Positions 36,201 to 46,908 of a stretch of DNA of 64,000 nucleotides are shown piece by piece. Below the pieces are notes generated by a model. That model made no database searches. It had not been told where the DNA came from and was given only the letters and a program-made list of their open reading frames with translations. Source of the DNA: Symbiodinium microadriaticum (Eukaryota; Sar; Dinophyceae; Suessiales; Symbiodiniaceae); NCBI GenBank assembly GCA_001939145.1, contig LSRX01000833.1, positions 84,521 to 148,520 of the forward strand. Reading direction: 5' to 3'. Made by a program: the position numbers and the translations under genes. Every line of letters starts with the position of its first letter. Position 1 is the first letter of the stretch.

Positions 36201-37562
36201 CGCCAACAGCTGAAAGTTGACGAATCGTCGGCCAGCAGGGTTGACGACGGTGCGGGACCTTACCGTCTGTTGGCTCAGCAGACAGGTAGGGCTTTTGCAA
36301 TGTCTTGATCTGCACAACAAGGGCTTTCCAGTGCAAAAGGATCTGTCTGCTCAATTGCCCTAGCGCTTTCCCGAGGTACTCCATGCAAGGTTCTCAGAGG
36401 GCCAGAACCGGCTAGAAGGGGCAGGGCAGGTGCATGGAGCGGAGTGGATGGACAATGTATAGTATAGTATAGAACTGTGGCAGAATAGAATGTCAGGTGC
36501 ACGAGCACCGCGTGGCACAGGGATCACCCCAGAAGGCTGCCATTCAGGGTTGTTCCAAGGCACACTTTACCAGCTCCAAAGCTTGTCAGCGCAAAGCGAC
36601 CGATGGCGGCAGAAGGACCCGTCTCCTGACAACAAGAGAGTTTTCTTGGGGAGTCCTCGTCTCATCTTGCTCTCTTGGCCCAAAAGTTTGTCTGCGACTG
36701 CTCGCTTCTTGTGCTCGGAGTGGCGGCCTAGGGGCCTAGCGCTGTCCTCCTCCCAGTCGTAGTTGTCCAAGGCCTTGCTAGCTCAAAGCGGACTAAGGCA
36801 GGACGTAGACGTTCAGCAATTCCTCGAAGTCAGCTGAGAAATGGACCGCTGCCTCCTGCTTCTGTTTCTCTTCCTGACGGCAACGACACCATTGCAGATA
36901 ACGAAAACCCATGACGCAGAATTGTAAGCCTCAAAGGGGTTGCTGGTACCGCTGCCGTATGCCCTGCCAGCCCCTTCTCAAGCCCAATCCTCTGCCGCAC
37001 GTCGAGCAAAGGCTGCCGCAGCTTGGGCGGCCTCCTCAGCCTGAGCAAAGCCATTCGCCGAAGTTGCTCGCAACTGCCAGTCACGGTCTGACTATCTACG
37101 GCTGCAATGCATACGCCTGTGACGTGGCTCCGAGCTACTTCTTTCTTTCTGCAGAACAAAAGTATTTTCCAACAAAAAATCACGGCATTCAAATTAATAA
37201 GGCAAATTAAAACATCAACAAAAAACAACCAACATGCGACCAAAGTGTGACACAGCTTGAAGCAAGCAAGAAGAAGGGCCGCGAACAGCGCAACAAATGG
37301 GTCAGCAACGACAAAACCGACCAACATAAAATACGAAAAGCGAAACATGAGGGTTATCGACTTTTAAACATAAAACAAAAGCCAGCATACACCTTCCCAA
37401 CACTCAAAACCAGTTGCTTTGCCTCATGCTACAAGCAGTTGCGGTGCTACAAGCAGTTGCTCGAACTCATGCCACAGCAAGCCATCTCTAGCTCACAGTT
37501 TCTGTTCGTATCCGAAGACGACTAGCGGAATGTAAGTTGCCGGCAGTGATTCACGGGGCTGC
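33208..37562. other. Unassigned region
   Basis: Frames of 60-170 codons occur on both strands. Candidates with passable composition are plus 33883-34257 (124 codons), plus 35779-36213 (144 codons) and minus 35976-36320 (114 codons). The 172-codon minus frame at 36830-37348 is hydrophobic at its N-terminus, but an alternative minus frame over 36890-37070 reads as an Ala/Glu/Arg-rich helix. Nothing supports a function. A TATAGTATAGTATAG triplet-like run lies near 36457-36472. Confidence 0.35.
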
Positions 37563-37900
37563 TTACCAGGATGCGAAGTCTGTGAAGTACTCGGGAAGAG
37601 TCTTACTAAGGCTTTGGCACTGCCCTTTAGATCCCCCTGTGTATGCTTTGTCCAAAGGCACGCGGGCTGCAGCAGCGTCCAGCTGCTTCTGCTTTTTCAT
37701 CATGGCCTGGTACTCCTCAGCAACAAATGGATCTGTTTTGGGCCAGCTTGCCTCTTGGGGTGATAACAGCTTGAAGCCTGCGACCTGCAATGACCATCAC
37801 GACTGCTCTGGAAGGCTTTCGATCCGCTTCAGCGGCTTGGCATTTGTGCAGATCTTCGTGTTTCCCTTGCCGCCTCCCGCACGGTTGCATCGTCAAATTC
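37563..37900 (-). CDS. Hypothetical protein, two exons
   Basis: A minus-strand piece from about 37790 to 37600 reads Val-Ala-Gly-Phe-Lys-Leu-Leu-Ser-Pro-Gln-Glu-Ala-Ser-Trp-Pro-Lys and then Glu-Glu-Tyr-Gln-Ala-Met-Met-Lys-Lys-Gln-Lys-Gln-Leu-Asp. Upstream, at about 37880-37815 in another frame, Thr-Asn-Ala-Lys-Pro-Leu-Lys-Arg-Ile-Glu-Ser-Leu-Pro-Glu-Gln precedes it, and CATTGCAG just before the second piece is a suitable acceptor (AG followed by G). The charged helical composition favours real coding sequence; no family is recognised. Confidence 0.4.
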
Positions 37901-37937
37901 CTCTTTAGGACTTAGGCCGTGCCTACAGGTCTGAGCC

Positions 37938-38360
37938 TTGATATCTGATATCTTTACTAGTACTAGCACCACCTCTGTATCCGATGCCTTCGAACAAACT
38001 AGTGCCTACCCGCCTCAGCTTCTCCGAGGAGGCACCTGCAGGCTGATGGCGCGTTTCTTCTCGCGGAGGCGTTTCACGCGCGTGCCGCTGGAAGTAGAGC
38101 CTTGGAGGCCGGAGGAAATGAAATGGACACCCCAAAATAAGAGCCTCTGGGACGAAGATGAAGGCTCTATCCGCAAAGGACGCACTTACGCAAACCATGC
38201 AAACTCCGGGCGGGCGACCTTTCCTAGAAACATTGGGTTTAGGTCTGTCCAGCCGGCTGAAATAAAAGTCACCGCAACCCTGCAGCACAGAGCGCGGTAT
38301 GTCAGCCCGACAGCAGGCAAACTTAAACCTAACCCTAGTGGCCACAGGTATCAGACTTGA
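37938..38360 (+). CDS. Hypothetical 140-codon frame
   Basis: A plus-strand frame with Arg-Arg-Arg-Phe-Thr-Arg-Val-Pro-Leu-Glu-Val-Glu-Pro-Trp-Arg-Pro-Glu-Glu and later Asp-Glu-Asp-Glu-Gly-Ser-Ile-Arg-Lys-Gly-Arg. A minus-strand frame of 158 codons covers the same bases, so the strand is uncertain; the plus reading has the more protein-like charge pattern. No motif is recognised. Confidence 0.25.
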   Translation: MISDIFTSTSTTSVSDAFEQTSAYPPQLLRGGTCRLMARFFSRRRFTRVPLEVEPWRPEEMKWTPQNKSLWDEDEGSIRKGRTYANHANSGRATFPRNIGFRSVQPAEIKVTATLQHRARYVSPTAGKLKPNPSGHRYQT

Positions 38361-39539
38361 AAGACTTGGCACCTGTGCTTCAAACGGCCTGCTGCACATG
38401 TCCTATGACTGTGAGTCGAGGTTTCAGGTTGCTTGCAGGGCGTACGTGTTCTAGTCATCACTGCGTGTTCTAGTCATCAGTTCATGGTGAAGGACAGGCT
38501 CATGAGCTCCTGCCCTCTCCCTTTAGCCTTTAGCCAAAGTACCCAGGGTCATATTTCTCATGCGTCATAACCCCGCCAAAAACTGCAGTAGCCTGGCCCA
38601 TATTTTCTCCTCCAAACAAAAGGATCCGAGGCACTGTCGCGGCTCTTGGGCCGTTCGCTTCGGCCCTCATCACGGTTTCCGCGCCGGCCCGCCGATTCGA
38701 GAGCCTCTCGGCAAACTTCTTAAGTCTTGGACATGCCCTTAGGCGAGGTGAAGACAAACACCAGCACATTCACCTGATCAAGCCTGCAGCTAATGGCAAC
38801 AGCAGTCGACACAGTCTTGATTGCTATTAAGACTGCATGTACGGTCACAGTTCCCGTTTCAATGCCTGTGACTCAATGTTAAGGACCTCCGCAACTTCAC
38901 TTTGACGGTTCCAGGAGACGACAGTAGGTCGCACTAGACTTGCTCGGCACAAGGGAACCGGCTGGAACTGGCCTTCAAGGCCAGCTTGGCGACTCTTCAG
39001 GCTTATATCCAAAGGTTTTGACCATCATCGGCCTCCGCCGCCCTGTGTCGGCGACCTCGCAGTTCGTCTCCCTCGCTGGGAGCCTCCTGCAAAGTCTTGC
39101 GGAAGCTGGTACCGCTTTTCTCGAATGTGTGTGATTACAAACAACAAAACTTAAGAAAACTCAAGTCCCTGTGAACTTGGAGGCCTTCAGATGACACTCC
39201 CTCAAGCTCTGGTGTCCTCTGCCTCAGCCTCCCTGAGGCGTCTCCGTTCGGGCACACCTAGAGATTCCAGGTGGCCAGTGCACTCGCATTTCCAAGACAC
39301 TGAGACCAAAGCCGAATCCCCCAAAGGAAGAATCGAACAGCTGTTTGCATGTCTCCCGAAACATGAAAGCTCTCGCCTGATGCCGTAGGCTCGAACGAGC
39401 TCAGTGCGGGGATGAAGGAACTCAGCAGCTCCTTGGCCTTCCTCAGAGCAGGGGCTGCGCGCAGCGGCGTAGGCAGCCGAAAAACTGTCGCGTATCCCCG
39501 ACGACTAATTCGTGGATCCGGGTGCTGAATCTTTCTGCT
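38361..39539. other. Unassigned region
   Basis: A directly repeated word GTGTTCTAGTCATCA occurs at about 38446 and 38465. Short frames on both strands have no motif. The far end may contain 3' exons of the KH-domain gene, which reads leftward. Confidence 0.35.
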
Positions 39540-42500
39540 TCATCGGTCCGGGGCTCTCCACTTTGTCCGGCGCACCAGAGACCAGGAGCCGCTGTTCCCC
39601 TTCATCTGCCGCTGGGAGGACCTGATGCGCGGCTTTGTGGTCGCACCAAAGCGCAGCCTTTCTGCCTCGCATTTGTGTTGCTCTGCATGCGTTTCGCAAG
39701 CGTAGCAACCGCTTTCTCGCAGTTCGCATCGCCAACAAAACACGACGTCACCAAGCAAGCGGCTCGCAAGCGAGCTCCGCTGGACTCCTCCATTTTCTTG
39801 ATGTTCTCACCGCCCTCGGAACTCAATGGGAAAGAAAGCATCCGTTTCGCGGACTTGTGCCATTGTGCCTTGCCGATGAGTCGGCCGATCTTCCCCTGCG
39901 GGACCTCGAAGGATTCCTCGACATCCTCGATGCCTCTCCACAGCAAGAATCAGCCTGAGCCTAGGCCTAGGCCTAGGCCTAGCTGTGAGACAACTCGCTG
40001 TGCACTGCTCGCTTCTTGAAGAGTGCAGGCTGCACTTGTGCTGCCTCGAAGGAACCTTTCGCTAAACTTGCCGCGCATCCCGTGTGCAGGCCCACTAAAC
40101 TCATCCAAGAAATCCAGGACAATCCTGGGTCCGCATCTGCAGCATTCACTCCACTACAGGCCCATGGGTTTGTCATCAACTCAAACATGCGAGAGCTCCA
40201 CAGATAGGCAAGATGAGCATGTGAGGCAGACTTCGAGACTGTGCGAGCTAGTGCCTCCAAGCATCTTCTTTGCTTGCCTCACCTCCTTCGCGTCGCCTGA
40301 GCAATCAGGCAGGCTTCAGGATGATTGCGGAGATCATCTCAGAGTAGAAAAAAAGGCTGGATGAGACGAGACACCGTTAATCCGAAGTCGCTGGTAAACC
40401 TTCTTCGGCGCCTCCTTGAAACGATTCGTCTTGGCCTTCACATCGGTGCTTGTGGCCATCCTGTACTTCAGATGGCCATGACGAGCGCGGTAAATTCCGG
40501 GACCCTCCTGGGCACCTGAAAGACTCTTGGACATCTTGGAATACGGTCTGGATGACATCGACTTACGGGAGGAGCCCTCAAGTCAAAGAACGGCCTTGAC
40601 GTACGTCGCTGAAACCTTTCTCCAGACTGTCCAATACCACTTTGGCATCGGTCGCTGAACTGAAGACGCAAACCACGCTGGACTTGCTGATATGCTCCTC
40701 GGGGGACTGTAGACAGTGCTCAATCTCGAGGATTCTCGAGGCAAGAATGAAAAAACTGCTGCACATGGAACGGAAGGGCGCATTGCTGACGAGCGTCCAG
40801 CGACTGCATCTGCGGCAGGCTCTTTGCCTCGAGCACCTTTCGGAGTCTACGAAGGCTCTAGTAACATCTCCTGCATCTGCCAGCTAACACTTCTTCCAAA
40901 GTCAACCTTAACTCTGACAATGCCCGGTTTGAGCTCCCCTAACTTTATGTTGTTCGAATTTCCGCGGAAAGCAGTGCTAGGCCGCAAAAGGAGACTTGAG
41001 CCTCGTCCAGGTGTATCCTGGTCAGGTTGGCAGCACCGGTGATGCAGACGGCCTCAGGCCTCCCAAGTCAATTCTGCTGCAGCACTGCATGAAACTTAAA
41101 CGCTTCCAGAGCATAGCGCACAAAGAAGAAGCCAAGTAATCCCTTTCTTGGCCCGGACCTGGGTGCGGAAGGCTTTGCCGCAGCCTTGCTGTTTTTACCT
41201 TCCTGGCATTCAAGCTGAATAAGCGTCACACGATGCATCAGAAGCTTGGCCCACTTGGTGCAGGTGTGGTGAAAACATCATGTGCGCAAAGGCCACTGCC
41301 ACAAATGTGCTGCCCGCATGAGTAACATGCAGAGCAGACTCAGCCTCCGTGTTTGTTGGACGTACTTCGGACAACGAGACAGCGTTCTTTGAACTACCTT
41401 CAAGCTGGGTGCCTCGGCGGCTTCCGCAGGTTCTTCAGCCACGGCCTCCTCAGGCCCGGTGTCGTCCTTCCGCGAAGCCTGACCAAGGCGAAGACATTTT
41501 ACGGTTCCCTTCTGAGGCTTCGCACTTCCGTGGCCAGGTCCAGTCCAGGTGCAGCTTAGACTATCGCCGATTCATCTGCCACTACAAGTAGGATACATGA
41601 TCAGAGACGGTATGCAGCTGCTTGAACACACATCAGCACGCAACTCTGCATGCCTTCTCGGGTGTGTAGGTGTCAGATGTGAGGATGTAGCGGACGCGAA
41701 TGGGGAAGTGGCGATGGCGCAGGCCTTTGGCGATCTCCACGGCATTCCCCTGCAACAGGGATATCCTGTATCGAGCTTCACCACCCCGACCAAGCTTCTT
41801 CGTTCGCGTCAGGAACAATTTATGAATTAGATGTCAAAATATGTCAGAGAAGCCTGGCGCGCTTTCCCAAAATCAAGTTGGGTTGTCACAATTCCAGGCC
41901 CAAGCCTCCATCCAGATTTACTCTCTGCAGATACTGCTGGACTTGACTAGTGACCTTTACAGTTACGATCTTCAGGACAGTATGCTTCCAGCGCAATGTG
42001 GTGATGAACCCAAATCCGTGCCTCCTTGTCAATGATGGTGAGGTTTTCTGGGTACACCAAAGTGACGCCAGCCTCTCCCATCTTGCGGTACAGCATCCTG
42101 AGTGGGGTGATGTTGCCTAGCGCTTACATGCACTGGGCACCCGGTGTAAAGCCGAATCGGAAGCCGCCGAAGTGCTCATCCCAATTCTCGAGGCTGTATG
42201 CCACGAACTCCACGGCCGGCACAAAGTTTCTGACAAGCGTACGTATCCGCAACACACTTGACATTAGACAGACACTACTTGGCTGCCGGTGCACAAGCAT
42301 CGTAGCGGCCGACAGTCTGGTCTTGGTCCGTTCCGCGATACATGATTTCTTGACTGCAGAACGCATCACTCCTTCGTGAAGAATTGAGGCCTAGAATGAT
42401 TAAACATTGCCTGCGCCCCTTTGGAGTCGGATCGGTTGAGCCGGTACTGTCATTCTTGACCTCGACCGGAGAGCAAAGTGCTTGTATCGTGCGTCGCTCT

Positions 42501-43496
42501 GTCAGCTGGCTGTAAGGGTGAGTGTGCAGGTGGAGCAGATGGAACCAGCTTGCTGCTAGTATCTCACCCATATGCCGCCTCCTGAAGAAATGCGGCGAGA
42601 TCTTCAGCAAAGTCCTCTGCCTCATGACAGCACCGCCCTTCTACGATGCAGCACCACCCCAGCATCACGTACTGGCACACCTCGTCCTCATCCTCCTGCT
42701 TTTCATCCTCGCAGCTAGCGGCGGTGGCCGATCCAGCCTGAAGAATCCCAGTCCCTCGCTGAAGACTCTTGGCCGCGAAACTTCCCCATGGCCTTCGCCT
42801 CTTCAAGGAATGCACGCAGATCATCACCACCCTTTGGCTCCTGCTGTCCCTCGGCACCATGGTCGACAGGGCGCCGGTGCACGAACCCGTCAACATTGCT
42901 GGAACATGCTGGAAGTTCGGCCACAATGCATCCTCCGAACAAGAGGTGCTTCTGAAAAAATCAGCCGTTTCGTATTTGTGCTGAGCATCGTCCTGCATTT
43001 CCACATCCTCGTCATCCTCCTGCAAGGATGAGGCTTCTCGGTGGTTGCTTCCTACTGTGCTGCCCCATTTCTGGCCGATTCGAGCTGTAGGGCTTCCTCC
43101 TGCGCTGCTTCCAGAAACTTTCGCATGTCGTCTCCAGCACCGCCTGCTTCTGTCTGCTTATGTCACGTGCCACAAGCAAAAAAAAACCATGGAAGATCCG
43201 ACAAGACGAAGGCCCTCGACTCGAAAGCTCGCGCTGTACATGAACCACAGAACGAGATGATTGACTGAGCTGTTGCGAGCCTGTAGTCTTTTTGGTGTTG
43301 GCTCCTGGCCCGTGTTGAGCTTCCGCGGAGCCGTCGAAGCGCAGGTCCTCGACTAGCACTTCTACAGATCAGACTGGCGGAACCGAACCACAACCGAGAC
43401 GCGGACCGCTCCAGTGTCATCGCAAATTTGGCGGATTCGCTCCCCCTTTTTTCCAATGATGCGGCCTACAAGATCCACCGGGACGTCAATCCATTC
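39540..43496 (-). CDS. KH-domain RNA-binding protein(s), multi-exon
   Basis: Two KH domains are clear. The first exon (43395-43496), after an AG acceptor, reads Glu-Trp-Ile-Asp-Val-Pro-Val-Asp-Leu-Val-Gly-Arg-Ile-Ile-Gly-Lys-Lys-Gly-Glu-Arg; this contains the G-x-x-G loop and is followed by Ile-Arg-Gln-Ile-Cys-Asp-Asp-Thr-Gly-Ala. The second is split: an exon ending at 39869 reads Val-Pro-Gln-Gly-Lys-Ile-Gly-Arg-Leu-Ile-Gly-Lys, a GC donor follows, and the exon from 39814 continues Gly-Gly-Glu-Asn-Ile-Lys-Lys-Met-Glu-Glu-Ser-Ser-Gly-Ala-Arg-Leu, rebuilding I-G-K-G-G in phase. Between them lie Glu/Ala-rich exons (near 41400-41490), three copies of an F-L-E-E-A helix motif (42570-43140) and pieces such as Trp-Asp-Glu-His-Phe-Gly-Gly-Phe-Arg-Phe-Gly-Phe (about 42150-42185). 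One gene or two is undecided. KH domains bind single-stranded RNA or DNA; the target is unknown. Confidence 0.7.
39959..39983. repeat. (CCTAGG)n self-complementary hexamer run
   Basis: Four consecutive CCTAGG/GGCCTA units, each its own reverse complement, lie about 15 bases upstream (in the minus sense) of the exon carrying the second KH domain. Such a run can form a short cruciform or hairpin. It may be an intron feature. Confidence 0.9.
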
Positions 43497-43759
43497 CTGG
43501 CTGCCGTCTCACGAGACACCGGCGTGCCACAATGTCGACTGTCAGAGCTATGGGCCAAGAGGCCTCCACTTCGGCTTGCTCGTGCTCCGGATCTTGATCC
43601 TTGCCAGTATCCTGGTCCACACCACGTGAGTCCACGATGACCATGCCAGCCTCGATTCTCACGACCTCGTGAACATGAGATGGCCGCACTCGCTCCTCAC
43701 CCCTGTCTGCCCACCTCCTCTTACTGCGACTGATTCGTAGAAGCAGTAGTGCGACTCAG

Positions 43760-43760
43760 C

Positions 43761-43792
<32 letters not shown>

Positions 43793-43799
43793 CAGTAGC

Positions 43800-43838
<39 letters not shown>

Positions 43839-43862
43839 CAGTAGTAGTAAAGTAGTACTACA
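43760..43862. repeat. (TAG)n triplet microsatellite
   Basis: About 30 AGT/TAG units with a few CAG interruptions. On the plus strand it is a stop codon in one frame, so it is not coding in that frame. It lies about 260 bases upstream, in the minus sense, of the first KH exon. Confidence 0.97.
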
Positions 43863-44640
43863 ACTTCATTAAACAACTCAATCTCAGGCATCAGTAATGT
43901 GGAAGCCCCCAATCCCAGGTCCTAGCCTTGACGTACAACTTGGCCCCGAGAATGGCAGGACGCTCGTCGCTTCGCCGCCGCAAGAGGCCCTCCACGTATC
44001 CTGAGTCACGAATACGGCAACGAGTACGGTTCCCATACGAACACTTATGGGTATGCTGCACTCAGTTGATTGCTTGTTGCACAAGATGCACGCATCAATA
44101 AACGGGATATTATACATATCGCGATATTGAGAAACAGATGCACGCGCAAGGACGAATTGGCAAATAAGTGTTCTTGCAACTGCAGGCCAAGACTATGTGC
44201 ATGAACGAAGGATCATGTGATAAGCACGCCTTATCAACGAGATGTGAGATAGAGAGGGATGTTTGATGCGTACATGCGTGAAGTTAACCATGCATACATG
44301 CATAACACCACTTCCATACATGCATGCATCCATGCATGGATGCAGACACATGCACTATTGCACAAGAGCCAAGGCTTGTCGTGAATGGCCAAGCGCTCGC
44401 GAGGTTGTTAGATTTCTGGCAACAAGCGGCAGAGTGACACGGCACCCGCTCTGGCGTGCGGACTGAATTGTGCATGGGCGCGCCGGAATAGTACAGTAGT
44501 GGCAGCCCGGAAGCTCGCAAGCACCAGGTCCCAAGTGCTCTGCTGCAGGTCTTGCTTGCGCAAGCGAGCCGCATTGCCGAGTTCAGGTCTCGGACGCACC
44601 CGCAGCTGCACAACATGCTGTTGCGGCGACTTCAGGTATC
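43863..44640. other. Intergenic, with CATGCATG-rich simple sequence
   Basis: CATACATGCATAAC and CCATGCATGGATGCA words cluster at 44287-44350. Short frames on both strands show no motif. This likely separates the KH-domain gene from the Pro-rich gene. Confidence 0.5.
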
Positions 44641-46280
44641 TTCAGGTACTCCTAATGCTGCAGGTGGCAGTGGCGGTGGCGGCGGTAATGGTGGTGGTGG
44701 TGGTTGTGGTGGTGGTGGTGGTGGTGGTGGTGCTGCTGCTGCTGCCCAAGCTAAATTAAACCTACGACAAAACGACGAAATCGTCACCAGCACCGGGGTC
44801 CACCAGTGTGAGGATTGCTTTCCTGCTGCATGCAATCTGAGGCTCGCTGGGGTGAGTCGTCGCTGAGTGCGACCAGCGCCCCCTTTGGCGTCAAGAGCTG
44901 GACCTCACCTGGAGGAGGGATTGAGAATGGGGGAGCATTGTAATTCAGGGCGTTTCGCTCTGGCACTGGGTTGAAGAACTCGTAATCCTCCTCAGACGGC
45001 ACATCCCTTCGTCGGGCAGCCTGTCATCACGCTGTGCAACGTGGGGATGGTTGGAGCTGAGGTGATCTGCGGCGACATCGCTGCGCCTGTTCGGCAACTG
45101 GTTGTCGGCAATCTTATTTGCGAAAATCCTCCCTGCCTGGTTTGAACACGGAGGTCTTGGACGGTGCAGCCATCGCCGGCATTGCATGCATGGGCATGTG
45201 CGGCATGGGCATTGGCCACGCATACGGCCACGGCCTCTGGCTTGCACCCCGAAGAAAAGCATTCCACCAAGCCTCTGACGTCTGAGTTTCTGGCATGCTG
45301 GCTTGCGACTGACTCATCTCCCGTCGCCGCGGTCTGTCCCTGGAAAGGCATGGCGATGGGGTCAACTAAGGCCTTAACCCGACATTCAGCATCTGCCGTG
45401 GCTCTACACTCTGAGTCTACGGCGATCTTTGCTTGCGGCCTCCAAGATGGGATGCAAGAATTCTTTCACGAGCTCTTGTGGCAGGCGCATGCAATGGACA
45501 ATGTCGGAGCACAACCACGGAGCCTTCCTTTCCTTCTTTTGCCTCCTTCTTTCGCTTCTTCTCCTACGAGGCTGTCTGACGACAATGGTGGAGCGACGGC
45601 ATGCTCCATGAGGCCTAACATTGTACATTTTCCGCATAGAACACGGTTGCGACGCCTTCTTGGACTTCCGCTGGGTGACATCTGGTGAGATCGATCTACC
45701 TGCGCGCAACGTCACAGAGGGACCCTTGCAGATAAGGAGGTTGAAGCAAAAAGGTAATGCATTGACATGCACGTTGTTCTGTACACACCTTGCATCTTAC
45801 TCCGTTCGACAGAGCCAAGAGCTGTATGGCACCGCCGCACCTGGCCCTGACTATACATGATATGCGCAACTTGCATGTTGCATTACCTCCCCACGGAGCC
45901 TGGCCTGGTATAACTGGCGCGTTCTTTTCGCGCCGCTTCTTTCTGGGTGGCTCCTCAGGCTCTGGAGAAGGCGTCTTGAGCCGAAGCGCCTCGGCCTGGA
46001 AGGGAAGAGGAGGTGTTACAATTTGGGCAAACGTGGCAGTGAAGCTTGTTTCAACGCCTCTTCATAGAGCTGCTCCTCGGAATCCTCAGGTTTAGAGGCG
46101 TTGAAACTGACACAGTTCAGCATGGCACAGTTGTGCTCCTCCTCCTCGCTGGGGGAGGGCGGCGGTGGCGGCTTTGGCCGTTGCCGCGGCATCAAGGAGC
46201 CCAGGACTTGTTCTCACATTGACATGGCATCGCCAGTGGCCGAAAGAATGGCCAATAGCTTCAACATGCGCTCGCTTGGG
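44640..46280 (-). CDS. Pro-rich low-complexity protein, multi-exon
   Basis: Successive minus-strand segments look coding. (1) About 46270-46210: Ser-Glu-Arg-Met-Leu-Lys-Leu-Leu-Ala-Ile-Leu-Ser-Ala-Thr-Gly-Asp. (2) About 46190-46020: Arg-Pro-Lys then five Pro, Ser-Pro-Ser-Glu-Glu-Glu-Glu, later Glu-Glu-Gln-Leu-Tyr-Glu-Glu-Ala-Leu-Lys. (3) After TTCCAG at about 45995: Ala-Glu-Ala-Leu-Arg-Leu-Lys-Thr-Pro-Ser-Pro-Glu-Pro-Glu-Glu-Pro-Pro-Arg-Lys-Lys, a likely nuclear-localisation-type basic run. (4) About 45310-45125: Trp-Trp-Asn-Ala-Phe-Leu-Arg-Gly followed by a Met/Pro/His-rich stretch (Pro-Met-Pro-Met-Pro-His-Met-Pro-Met-His). (5) About 45000-44790: Glu-Glu-Asp-Tyr-Glu-Phe-Phe-Asn-Pro-Val-Pro-Glu-Arg. 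(6) A poly-Pro stretch at 44745-44660. The whole looks like a disordered nuclear or RNA-associated protein; no domain was identified, and exon joints are approximate. Confidence 0.5.
44655..44745. repeat. (GGT)n/(GCT)n trinucleotide tract
   Basis: GGTGGTGGT and GGCGGT triplets followed by four to five GCT. In the minus strand it reads as an Ala run followed by poly-Pro with a few Leu and Gln, possibly a real low-complexity coding segment of the Pro-rich gene to its right. Confidence 0.93.
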
Positions 46281-46514
46281 GAAAGTACTTTACTAGCAGT
46301 TGCTAGCTTTACTAGCTTTGAGCCTGAGAGCTTGCAGGTCAAGGACACAGCTGTCGTTGAAATAGATGTAAGCTGCAAGCCGTGGCAGTTTTCGGAATGC
46401 GGCAGTGGGTCTCAGTGTCAACATTGACATCCGACATGTCAAATACCAAACCTGACATGTCATCCACTTGAAACACTCACAAAGAATGATCTGAACCGTA
46501 TTGACCACGCACGA

Positions 46515-46520
46515 CCGCAC

Positions 46521-46551
<31 letters not shown>

Positions 46552-46556
46552 GCATT
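46515..46556. repeat. (CAC)n then (AAC)n triplets
   Basis: Five CAC units followed by five AAC units between the Pro-rich gene and the ADP-ribosyltransferase-like frame; non-coding as far as can be seen. Confidence 0.9.
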
Positions 46557-46560
46557 TCAT

Positions 46561-46908
46561 TCACACGCACTGGGAAGGTGATCTCGACGAACGGTTTGGT
46601 AAGCACGTGCCCCGCACCGAATCTTGTGAGGGACGCGTATATTCAGCTAACCGTCGGGGAGGCGGTGCAAAATACACCCCTCCCCTTCCCTCGAACGAAC
46701 GAGTTCCGGCGAGCTCCGGGGTTGACGGCAGCAAGCGTGCGCTGGCCAGCAGTCCGTGTAAACATTCCATATGAGTTCCGTGAAAGCCTTGTTCTTGATC
46801 TCGGACAGCTGCGCTCAGGAGGTTCGGAGCCTGGTACGGGAAGCGAAACCACCCTCCATCTTCATGTGTAGGCTGAGCCTTGCGACAACTTCGATGGAAT
46901 TGTGTCAA
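46561..46908 (-). CDS. ADP-ribosyltransferase-fold-like fragment (H-G-T ... G-V-Y-F)
   Basis: A 115-codon minus-strand frame contains Gln-Gly-Phe-His-Gly-Thr-His-Met-Glu-Cys-Leu-His-Gly-Leu-Leu-Ala. About 25 residues later it has Gly-Arg-Gly-Gly-Val-Tyr-Phe-Ala-Pro, then a Leu-Ala-Glu-Tyr segment. The spacing of H-G-T, a short helix, a loop and G-V-Y-x-(A/T) is that of NAD-binding cores in PARP/Tpt1-like proteins, and similar H-G-T ... G-V-Y peptides are, from memory, common in dinoflagellate predicted proteins. The rest of the fold (the third catalytic residue) cannot be placed. It could be an exon, a complete small gene or a degenerate copy. Confidence 0.42.
   Translation of the reverse strand: MTQFHRSCRKAQPTHEDGGWFRFPYQAPNLLSAAVRDQEQGFHGTHMECLHGLLASARLLPSTPELAGTRSFEGRGGVYFAPPPRRLAEYTRPSQDSVRGTCLPNRSSRSPSQCV

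Noticed and set aside
36830-37348. 172-codon minus frame as a membrane protein
   Set aside because: The hydrophobic start lies over AT-rich sequence and an alternative minus frame at 36890-37070 looks more protein-like; no support for either.
44462-44759. Plus-strand frame reading a poly-Val tail
   Set aside because: Product of the GGT/GTG repeat; the minus-strand poly-Pro reading is the more plausible if either is coding.
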